This document shows, piece by piece, positions 43,240 to 55,200 of a stretch of DNA of 64,000 nucleotides. The stretch's first letter is position 1; every line of letters starts with the position of its first letter. This stretch comes from Acanthaster planci (Eukaryota > Echinodermata > Asteroidea > Valvatida > Acanthasteridae). Below the pieces are notes generated by a model. It was not told the origin of the DNA and did no database searches. It saw only the letters and a program-made list of their open reading frames with translations. The translations under genes and the position numbers were made by a program. The stretch covers positions 180,327-244,326 of the forward strand of contig NW_019091464.1 in NCBI RefSeq assembly GCF_001949145.1. The letters run 5' to 3'.

Positions 43240-46200
43240 CTGAAAGGAAAAAAAGAAGAGATAAGAACTTCCATGACGCCTTTGACAGTTGTGTAAGGTA
43301 CAATGGCAAAAGTTGTTCCAGACTTTCATTCGAAAACCTCTGCGATCTCAATGTGAGAGTGCACACTTTTTTTTAACAGGTGAGTGTTTTCACTTTGTAA
43401 TCAAACTAGAGTGGATGACATTCACAATACACTATAGCACGCCGACAAGCCGTTAGATCCCCTGGAAATCGGTGCCCATTTTCAGGTCAAAACAGACAGG
43501 TAAATTTGGTTCCGTCCATTTTGGCGGCACAAGGGAATGACAACTTGTTAAGAACATAAAAGGCTCTACTATTTTATTTGAACTGCAGATGTCTGCTCAT
43601 GAGTGTAATGTGTTTTGGGGTGTTGAAGTTCTCGCAGAAGTTCATAACCACAGGGGAAACACTGGTGACGTGACTGGCAACCTTTTCTGTGTTTTGTGTC
43701 GCAGACAACCATGTTATGAAATGCCGCGGCGCAGTCCGAGAAGAATGTAAAGAGGGACTGACCCGTCCGCCAACTGCGCCTTTCCACCAGCCCCGGCTCT
43801 CGCCGGCTTTGCTGATGATGTCCACATGGTCGCCCTTTTGCAGCGGCAGCTCGCCCGACTCCCGGGCCGTGAAGGGGAAGAGCGCCCTCGCGGTGCCGAT
43901 GACTGTGTAGCGCTTGACCTTCTGCTCAGGGGCAGGGCTGGGCCTCTGCCTACTGACGGGGCTGTCATTGGTGGACGGACCTGCACAAACAAACATGGAA
44001 GGTTAGGAGGAAAAACAAATTTGTTCACTGTAATTCAGGGTGGCAACAGAAATCTGAAAACCAAATTTCATGACTTATCCAAGAGTAAGAGTATGGCAAC
44101 ATTTCACACAAGTTTTGCACAGAAATTTCTTTTGAAAGACCTCTCCTCTGTTGATCGTCAGTTATGGATGTATAACCAATTGTTGACCCTACTGCCCTCT
44201 GTTTTTCAACTTCCATAATTCTAATGCATATAAAGTACTGAAGTGAATACATCGGGCCCACAGTTCTGTGTGTAAAGAGCACAAGTGCAAGAACCAGCAA
44301 CGAACCAACAAGCCCACATATTCCATTTGTCTGCACTACGCTGCCTGGTTCAAAATGATGTCGCGCTTCGGTGCTTCACACAATGTGCACTGGAATGCTC
44401 GTGAGTAGCGAATGCCCCCACATCTACAAATACTGCACGTAGATCAATGGGTGGTGAGTCTGGTTACCAGCTGGGTGTCCAGTCGACACTCACCATTTCG
44501 TTGGGAGACCGAGTTGGCGTGGCCCGTGCGCTCCCGCAGCGGAATCTTCAAGGTGGAGTCCAGGCCGTTGAACACGTCCCGCAGGCTGTTCTGGGAGTAG
44601 TGCATGATCAGGTCCGGCAAGGTGTCAAAGTCACACGAGTCCTTGTCCACCAGACCGTACTTGCCAAGGTAGTAGAGAACTTTGATGTGCTTGACCTGGT
44701 TGTCGTGCCTGTACAACGTAAACACAAGACCCAAACATCAACAGGAACACGTACACCTAGTCGTGTTTTACTTTATCACTGAGAGGACAGCGTGCTTCTT
44801 GTTCTGCATAAATAAAACATCTTCCTACGGACTAAGCACAGGCACTTGAAGTGCAGCTGCAATGAATTTGTACTTAACACAATTTGTCTGCATCTTTGTT
44901 CTCTTCTTCGTCGTATGAAAACTCTTTTGCACTCCAATTTGTTTAAATGCAGTGAAAAGTGTACGTTTTTAAACAGTTACAATTATCCACGCAAATGAGG
45001 GTGCTGTTGCTGTGACATCATCTAGGGAAGACATGGTTGAGTGCATAGGTGTTTCTGTTCAAACAGTGAACCCAGAATTTACCTACTGAAAACATCTCTG
45101 AGAGAGGGATTGACATTTTCTAACTACTATGCGCATGAACAACAATGAATCGGCAAAGAAGAGAAAACCAAGTTCAGGAAAATCTACAAAAGTACAGAAC
45201 TTTTTTGTGTACAAACCAAAGTAGGCTTCGGACACAGTGAGAGCAAAATCGGCATGGCCTCTGCGTTCTCTGCCCATGACAGAAGCAACCAAAAAAAAAC
45301 TGAAAGTGGGCAATTCTCTGGCGCCTTACTTGATACTGATGGCGTGGGTTTGAAATTCTGATTCCTTGACGCTGTCACGCACCAGGTAGCAGCTGTCCTG
45401 CTTGTCCTTGAGTTGCTCAATGGCTACATGACGATCCATCTTACCCACATACCTGGTGAAGATAATGCAGGCAGTGTCAGAACGGAGACGACAACTAGGG
45501 TGACACTAAAAATTACAAACTACAAAATAGCAATGACAATGGCTCATACTGAGATACCGTGCCCCTCCCCCCCAGAAAAAAATAACCCAAGGACTCATGC
45601 TGTCAATAGTTCACCATTCGTATAATTTGACACTTCATTCCCGGTTCTAAAAGTACAAAAACAGCCATTTCGGGATGAAGGAATACATTTGCTTGCATTC
45701 CATTCAGCATCAACTTTGATTCACTTTCTCAGGCCTGGGTCGCAGCCCAAATTTTGGCTCATAGTCTCTGTCTCCCGACACATCTCTCCACAGAGTTTTG
45801 CAAAACCCTCCTATCCCCATTTCTGGAGACATTCTGCTGGCAGATGGTAAAAGGGACAGGGTTCTCAAAGAAACCTAGAATTCAAAGTCCGGAACTTTTC
45901 CAGGACTTTCAAGGAGTAAAATGTGACAATTTCCATGGAATTCAATGCCGCCCTCTGCCGAAAAAAAATCTGGTATTATAAACTGAAGATGGTCGTAGCT
46001 CCTACTACTGACCAACGAGGAAACAGCCTATAAATGTATCAGTTCCAATATCACATCAAAAAAGGCAAACAGCCCATCAAAAATAACCGCTGCCCCACCT
46101 TGATTTCCATGACTTTTTTTGCCTCTGACAATGCGATTCTACAATGTCCTACTTTTTTCTCCATGTGCCTTGACTTTTCCAAGACTAGCCACGAAAGCAT

Positions 46201-49200
46201 TTTTTCCCCAAGGGCATTCCGCGACCGTGGAACCTTTGGAGCGAAACCAGCCAGACAGCAAAAACCAAGGGGACCTACCACCGTGTATCCAGCAGATTCC
46301 GTGAGCTGGAGCTGGGGTTTTGCCTGATGTGGCTGGGGCTACCCTGGGGCACTGTCATCTCATAGTTTGGACGCTGTCGGGAACAAACCAAAAGAGAAAG
46401 ACCAAAAGAAATGAAACACACGACCTGTTTTATCAAACTAAGGTTCATGTCATTTGGGTAGACCACCACCTTGATAATTACATAATGCAATCTTTTGTGC
46501 AATCTTTTGTGCAGAGTAACTCTTCAAGAAGAGAATTAAACAGTTAGCCATGAAGTGTTGACCCCTGACCCTCACAGTACTGTATCCATGCTGCAGACAT
46601 TCTTAATCAGAAAAAATGTGACTGGATCCGACAAAATGAGTCCTAAGTACTTTTTGGATCTTCAATTCTACTATGCACCAGAAAGAACGTAACCAGCTCC
46701 TCTTTTTGTGAAACTCAGGTTTGAGTTGACTGCATTGTGGTTGAGCCCATCACAAGTTCTTGCCCGAAGGTCCACCACAAGTCCTCCAGTTTCAGGCCCG
46801 GTCACAGACTCCTCAAATGAACTCTGATAAACGCATCCCTGTGCCATACTGTCACTAACGACTGGTCTCCTGAAAGGACTTGTGAAGGGTGAGGGGTCAA
46901 ACTGTCAACAGTGACTGGCACCGCATAAGATTTGTGACTGTGAGGCCGTTTGAGAGGATTCAACTAGCACATATCCCCCAAATAATATTCAAGCCAGCAC
47001 CTGAAAGGGAGCTGGGAATGTATTTGAGCCCGTGTAAAAGCATGTACATTGCAAGAACAGCCCTGGTAACCACAGCCCTGGTAACCACAGCCCTGGTAAC
47101 CACAGCCCTGGAAACCACAGCCCAGGTAACCAAAGCCCTGGTAACCAAAGCCCTGGTAACCAAAGCCCTGGTAACCACAGCCCTGGTAACCACAGCCCCG
47201 CAAGTTTGATACCACAAACTAATGAAACAAGTAGGCTTGGGTGACTTGATTCCATCCTGAAGTAAGAATCCTTTGGATTTGGACTCCATTTATACAATAT
47301 TTAAACACCCCCCTCCCTAAATGGGACACCATCCACCATCTTGGTGACCTGTCAATACAATGTTGTGAGGTATAATTGCTTCCTTAATCACAATTCATTA
47401 ATGCCTAAGACAGTTAGGACAGAGACAGACAGAGCCCATTCTCAAACTCTTGATCAAGCAGTATATTCCACATGTGCGCCAATCTCCATATACATGTATA
47501 AAGGTGATTGTTTACACCAACTCGTGACAGGAATATACTATAACATGGCCAAAGGGATGTTGGAAAAACTGAAGTAAAATCGTTGCACAAAATGGTTGAA
47601 ACTTACGGATTTGTAAAACTTGTTTTGAAGTAGCATTTCCAAAGGTATTTATGAGTGGGAATGAATATGTTCTTGGCCAGTCTTAAATGAATGGACACTG
47701 ATAAAATCCCTCTCCTTCTCCTTGGACAATATCAGCATCCATTCTCCGGATCCGGTCTTAAACGTTAAAGGGACCATGAAACAGAAAGATTTTATTAAAC
47801 TGTACTTAAACCCTTGAAATTGCACCTCCGAGTTTCAATTCACCTGATTTAAAATTTTTTTTTTGCAATTTTAACCCATATTTTGGAGTTTTTGGGTTTT
47901 ACGCTAATGCACATCTGCATATTCATGAGCAAAACTATGTCATTCACGGCATCGAGCCTCAAAGTTGCACTGATTTGTACGCAGAAAATGTCTCGGTTTT
48001 TTTAAACACTGCCATCATAGATTTCATTTACTTTGGCAATTTATTGTGAAAGTATATGGCAAGAAGCCAGCAAGCATCCTTTCCACAGTAATGTTTCCAG
48101 AAAGCAAACTTGGAGTTCACAATTTGAACATGAAAACATGCAAACTGAACCATGTCTTCCTTGATTTACATCAAAGGAAAGCGCCCTCACTTGTCCAGAA
48201 ACGCTTAGTCAATTTGGAATGTTTAAAAAGTGCACTTTTCAGTTCACGTGACTCAAAAAAAAAAGACAAACAGTCTTCATGCACTTAAAAAGAGTACAGA
48301 GACACACACAAAAATGGTTCTAAGAAAAACTCGTTCCATGGATCCTTTAAAGACTGGCCAAACACATACATGAATTTCTCCCTCATTACTGTCTGCCATT
48401 GATTTTGAAATCATGGTATTCACAGACACAAACAGCTTGGCTCCCCAGGTTCTGCACTGCAAGCCATTTTGCCCAACTACACTGTACGTGAAAACTACTC
48501 CTCGTAGGAATGGAGTCAGTCTGTCTTCAGAAATGTGTAGTGGTAACAGAATTGACTCTTGGGAGAACAAAAGGCTATCCGTAGAGATGCAATGCCATCC
48601 AAAGTGGAGTCACCCTCCCGATGCTTAGCTTGGAATTACGTTAACTATTAGATTTTGGTGCAAAGTCACCCAAGCCTATTCAAGATAGCATAACGTGTTT
48701 ATGCTGCATTTACTGTTTTGTTTTTAACAGCAAACATGGTTCTCAAGGTGCAAACAGATACAAACACTAAAAAAAGAAAGAAGATTGAAAATTCTCGGTT
48801 TGTAGATACCACCACACCAACACAGAAATGAAACCACGCTTGACATAGAAACAAAATTTTAAACCAAGCCATGGTGAAGAAGGAACGGTATTAGCTGCCC
48901 TCGTTTGATGTCCATCACCAGATTGGTGAAAGTGATTTGCTCTTATGAGAGGGAGTACCTCAGTTCTTGAGTACCTCTTTGAAATTACATTTCACGTCAA
49001 GCAGCCCGCCAATTCAAAAAAGCAACTATAACAAGGACACAGCCTTGAGCCTTAGAGCTCTGAACCCAGACCACTTTTTTAGGAGCTGTAATGTGACAAT
49101 TTCATTACTTGTCATCATTTTGCTGACGGCTGGAAAGTTGGATTGACAGACTACCTGGCCTAAATCTGAACACATAAAACTGAGATGATTCTGCAGAACT

Positions 49201-52200
49201 AGACACTAATTCATGGGGACGTTATCACCGAGGTGGCATGACACTCAAGCGTGCTCTCTTAAACTCGAGGTGAACAGGAATATGGGCAAATTATGATACC
49301 TTACATGTATTGGTCAAGGGGGTATTTCACACACACATGTGAAGGGTCACCCGCTTGGCACGACCCCATAAATGTTCACTTCTGTCATGTCCGTTAGGCT
49401 CACGATGAGTGCATTTTTCTCTACAGCCCTTCAATAAAATTGTGCAAAATTTAGTGTGTAAACACTGTATGTCACTGATAGTTAAATGTGTCTGATTACC
49501 TCAATAAAAATTTGGAGTTTTCCAAGTCTACTGTGCGATGATTTGAATTACAAAAAACTGTCTGAATGTCATGTCCATTATGCTGGATTTGACCTGCTTC
49601 TGCTCACTGGTCTTATCCATCAGAAATACACAGTTTCGCGTCAGTTATCTCTAAACTTTGAAGAAATCAAAGCCACAAACACTCTTCTGGACAAACTGAA
49701 GGCTTTGTTCAGTTGAAGGAGGACAGATGATTCCGACCTCAACTGTAAAACTCTACAAAATCACAGTAATTTTTAAGCATGTCATGTTATCATCGGATCC
49801 GACTCTTGTTAGAGACGGCGCTCTGCTCAAAAAATGAATTTGCCTATTTTCACCCTGCCAGGGAGATCCTGAAAATGAAATCATCCTTGGTAGTTTTGGC
49901 AGGAAACGGCCAAAAGATGTGCGTGAACATGGAGGTTAATGCCGACTACAGCAGTAACTGTGTCACGTTCTGTAAATAAGCGGCGACTTGGAAGTTGCCA
50001 CATGTGGCGATAAACCGATCCAAGATGGATTGGACATTGCCCTCAGCAGGGCAGGTGCTGATTATGTAAACTCGTTGCTGATCCTGAAACCTTAGAGCAC
50101 TGAAACGACTAGCTATTTCATTTTATTTAGTCACGCTCAGCTCCCAAACAAAACTTTCATGCCACAAAAAACAGGGTTTTTCAATTCAGATGCAATATAC
50201 ATCGGCAGTAATGTAAAACAGCGCATACATTTTGTATTCGAACAGTTTCTGGCAACCTGAGTAGAAACACCAAATTTTCTGACAACATGAAACCCTGCTT
50301 TTAGGAGAAAACACTTCAGCGTTCTGTAACAGGGCAGAGGAGCAACCAGGCCCTACTGGCAAACTAATGCTGTGCTTGCCCATTTTGCTGTATTGTTGCA
50401 AATTCATCGGTACCTGTCAGATCACTTAGATCTGTTTTGGGGTGTACCATATTTCTTAGAAACAGATTCCATGACATTACAGGCCCTTTCTCTGCTGCTT
50501 GATAGCAACATAAGAAAAAATGAAAGGTAAAAATTTGAACAGGGAGACCAACAGTTTTGCCAGGTAGCATTAAAAGAAAATCAGCAGAGCATTGTTTTCT
50601 GCATTCTTTTTTAGCAAGACTAATACCAGTATCAATAAAATAATCTTTCGCTCGTGACAAAACAAAACACACAGTGTGAAGGTGCTGTTACAAATCAGGA
50701 TGAGCCTTGGACAGTTGAAGGATACATAACTACAAGTACTTGTACTTTGTGGGGACAACGAAAAATGCATTAACCCCTTCTCGACGGGAATTTCTTTCCG
50801 AAAGCCGACTCCAAGAATTCCAGCCTCGCTTGGCCACGAAGGCCACCCGCCAAACTGCAAATTCTCGGTTTGAGGCCCAGCGTGCTCTGCACGCTTTGAA
50901 TTACACGGTGAAAAGGCTGATTGTTCAGTGGCATACGGCTCTACTCAAGCTTCCACATTCCCGTTGCCTCTTTTCAACGTGGGGACTATTGTGAAGCTGG
51001 TGGTTATGATGCAAATTCGGTCTTTTCATTTCTGGGCTACATACAAAGACCATTTACCATATACACAAGAGCCAGGGTCTGCCTTCTTTCACCGTGTTCA
51101 ATTGAGCGTGGGCTGAGAATAATAGCTGAAAAGCGGGCTGAGGATCTCAATTTTTACAGTGTGTCTTAACACGTCCCGACGTGAAGGGGTTAAAAAGGAC
51201 AAAGTGAGCACATACAATGCATCCTACGTACATGTACGAGTACTTCACCACATCCATACCACCAACAAGGGAGTCACCATTATGACCTCTTTATGACACC
51301 AGCAAATGGTCAGTTTGATAGTGAAAATGAAATGGGAGACATACATGTAGGGATGATGGAAATGCATGCTTGCCAACCCCTTGACTACCAGAGCTGTGAG
51401 AATGACCAACGACAGGGAATTTTAGACCCTTCCGTGTCATTGTATTTGGATGCTCTAGATTTGAGCTTTCTTGAATACAGTTTCAGGTACTTTCTGCTAA
51501 GCTTTGCGACAAATGCTATCGCAAGTCATGGCCAAGCTTTTTGGACATGACCAGAGCAGCCTTGTAAGAGTTCATGGGTATGCCGAACAGCGCCCTCACC
51601 AGTAAAAACACAATCTCTAGATATTGTATCTCATGGGGCACCAGTAGTGTGCACATCGCTGATTGCCAAGGCAACAAATCTGGATATATCCTTTGGTTGT
51701 TATATACGTAAATAGAAGCGAAGAACTGTATTCCCTATTACCCTATTTTTTTGGGGGGGGGGGTTGGCACTGGTTCCCTCCTCACATTCCAGTGGATTGA
51801 TTGGGAACCAGCACCTAGCTGCACCTGTTTGTATACCTTGGACTGGCTAACCAGCTATTTTGTCATTTTTACATGAAGACTGCAGGTGCGGGGCTACCGT
51901 TGGCGATTAACCATTCAGGGCAAAAAGAACAGGAAAGAGCGGTACACCTGTGTCACGCAGGGAATGACACGGCTAGGAACAGCAAGCACGGCATGGACCC
52001 CTCCAAAGGAAAACACAAAAGTTTGCTCGCACTGTCACCTGCAGACTGTAACATATGGTATGCAATGACCAGCAGTGTCTGCTCATGTTGACGAATGCAC
52101 ACGAGTCCAGGAGAGCTTCAGCAAATTGCGCTTGAATGGCCTTGCAAAAGTGCCATATCAAGTGAACGCAGCGAGCACGGACGGCCAAAATGGTGAGGCG

Positions 52201-55200
52201 GGGCAAGCACTTCCCAAGCACGGAATGCACGCAACAATGCAAATGAGCACCAAGCACGCAGCAGAAAGATGATTCGGAAAGAGAGCTGAGCTCCTCTTTG
52301 AAATCAGAAAAGGGGAAATGTGGTGGTGGTCCGTAGCATGGAGAGGAGAGGGTGTGTTACTGATCACGACCTTCAAAGGTGTCAGTAGTGCATGTGGGTG
52401 CGCACGGTGCCCAGCAGTTTGGTTTAGTGTGTACGGAGGCCCTCGGTCCTCCACGATCTCCAAGTTTCTTATGCATACAGTGTGACCTCCTTGCATAGAA
52501 CCTGTGTATACATGTATGTGCTCTGTAGTCAATGGGTTAGTGTGGCCCGGTGAGTAGTCCACATAATCACATGCATACACCGTACGGTACATATCTGGGA
52601 GTTGCTATAGCTACTCATAATGGCGGCTTACCGGGTGAGAGCTCGTGCTTTGTCTTTGCGGTACCTGGGAAAAACCAGACGTGATATTGGGTACCAGGCG
52701 AACACTGCATAACATATTCATGTACGGTCACCGGTACCCACTGATGCTACTTACACTAACAATGTAGTACTCTACTTGGTAGGGAGAAATGACTCAATAA
52801 TGCAAATGGCTACTCTCATTGGGCAAATTGCAGAACTAATGGAATTTGGGCATTGTAAGGAGAGACCAGAGGTGTGACAGAAAAAAAAAAAGTTTCAACA
52901 AATGCAGCTGAAATGGAGAATTTCGATATGAAAAGTACTACAAAGAAACAGACACTGAAAAGCTACACTGACTTGCAGGGATAATGAAGAAGTTAGTACC
53001 AGATACACGGGGCTAAAATGAGGTGTCTCACAAAATATGTAATGGAGCAAAGTCAAATGCATCAAAAAATGGCAAAAAAGCCATTTGGTTTGGGGGACAA
53101 AATCAACTAAAAATTCACTGGCCGGTAAGTAGTTGACACAAGAGTTCACTCAGTGAAGTTGTAACGGGCTTTCTCTCTTTTTGACCCCCCCTCCAAATAA
53201 AAACAAGGATACAGCCCGCAAATTTATTTATTTCCATTTCCATGACGGCATCAAAAGTAGCCCATCAAAAAATAACCCTTGCATGACTTTGACTTCCGTA
53301 ACGTTTTCCCTCCGCCTACAGATCCCATGACTTTTCTGTGCGTTTCCAGGACAACTATTTTCTCAGAATTTTTCGGTGACCATAGGAACCCTGAAATCAT
53401 TCTGCACAGTTCTAAAATAAAAATAAACCCTCCTTATGGACTTTGAAGGCTCTGGAAAATAACTCCATAAATCAAGCAAAACAAGAAGATGTTGCAACAG
53501 GTACCCTTTACAAGTGGTGTTTCATAAGATTTTAAGAAGTGTCTGGAACCATTACACAGCAGAAATCTACCTCCCTCTTCCCCTGCTGAAGAACAGAATT
53601 CCCTGAGATTGAGCGAGGGGGCCACCTACCACGTAGTCGGCCGGAAACAATCCCTGCTCGTAGGTTCGAGTGGATCGCCCCTTCCACCACTTGGGGTCGT
53701 CCTTGTCTAGTACCTCGATCAGGTCGTTCCTCTCAAAGAGAAGGGGCTTGACGCCAGGGGGTGGGCGGGGAGTTCCCGGGTACACCTTGACCGCCCTCAC
53801 CACTTGCACACCTGGAAATGGTCACAGGCCGAACTTTACTGTGTCATTTCAGGGACAACAAATTGGACTCAATTCAAGATTTCTCAATTAACTTTGCACA
53901 CCTAAATTATGTGGCTACTAACAACGTAAAAAAAAAAATCAAGAAGTACCAAAATTTAAAGACACAACGAAAACTGGAGTATTTCGTACTGCAATTTGCC
54001 ACTAAGGGGCTGCCAGGTTATCAAGAGGTAACAGTTTGCAGTGCATTATGGGCAAGAAAGCCCCAACACTGCATAACAGCGAGTTTCCTGAGGGAAGGCC
54101 AATGAAACGGGACTGCTGATTGGTCAAAATCTGGAGGTCAAGAGGAGTTTGCACAACCGATGGCTGGATATGCTCAGATATTCAAGTCACTCCGCCGAAG
54201 GCTACCCTCCTACCGCATCCCCGATGTCCCTTACCCTGGGGCTGCCGACTGATTCTCCTGGCCGCTGTGCAGTGCTGGATCTTCTCCGAGTTCAGACACT
54301 CCTTGTGGGCGTTGATGCTGCACGCGGTGCACTTGTAGCCTTGGTAGAACAGACCCCTACAAACAGTCGAAAAAAGAAACGTTACGATCAAACACAAGTT
54401 GAGGAGAAAACAACAAAAAAGCGTCATAAATTTTAGGTGTTACAAGACCGACTGCACCCCCTTAGTCAGGTGACCTACAGTGGGTATTAAAATATCAACA
54501 AACACGGCGCCCACCTAAAGCAAAGTGTTCCATAAGTATCATTTACCAAGAATAAAGCCCGCGGTAGGTACCATACTCAGACTACTGATGTGCTGGGTAC
54601 TATACTACCCACTGTAGGCAACGTGATTTAGCCGGCGCAATCGGTCTCTTAGGTGTCTTTCAACACTTCTCTGTACTTATTTCTTCCATGAAGGATTTGA
54701 GGCAAATTTTGTCTCAAATTTCTGACGTAATTTTTGATAGTTCCACTCAGAATACCTGGATTTTACAAACAGCATCATAACAGAGTTCTACAGTCTTCAT
54801 GAGATGTTATCTACCTGAAGTTCATCCAGGGGAAAAAGTCCACATCCACGGACAGATATTGCAAAATGGTATGTATCTTGCACCAAGTAACAAGGACTCT
54901 GCATTATAATGTCCAAGCTCTGCAGGATTATCTGGACTGTGTCTAGAGGTTGCGGCTATGGCTGGACATGTAACAATCACTTATGGAAGCCACTGGCTAG
55001 TGGCTGCAGCCCCTTCCCACAGACGCGTGTTATATCTCAGCCACAGCCACTTGATCTGTACACAGCCACAATGAGTAGTAGCCAGCCTCTGGGGGGCCAC
55101 TTGATGATGCACTTCAGTAGGGAAGCTGTGTCCGACTTACTTGGCTGTGACTGAAAATAGCACGTGACTATGGGTAATACGTGTAGCCGCTAGCTGGTGG

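Noticed and set aside
43574-43762. Read-through of the Vav SH3 frame past the GTCAGT donor
   Set aside because: The continuation does not complete an SH3 fold, whereas the exon at 43198-43239 supplies GYFPLQYV in the right phase.
46960-47297. Gly/Tyr-, Leu/Trp- and Thr/Ala-repeat ORFs
   Set aside because: All arise from the 15-bp minisatellite, whose unit length is a multiple of three.
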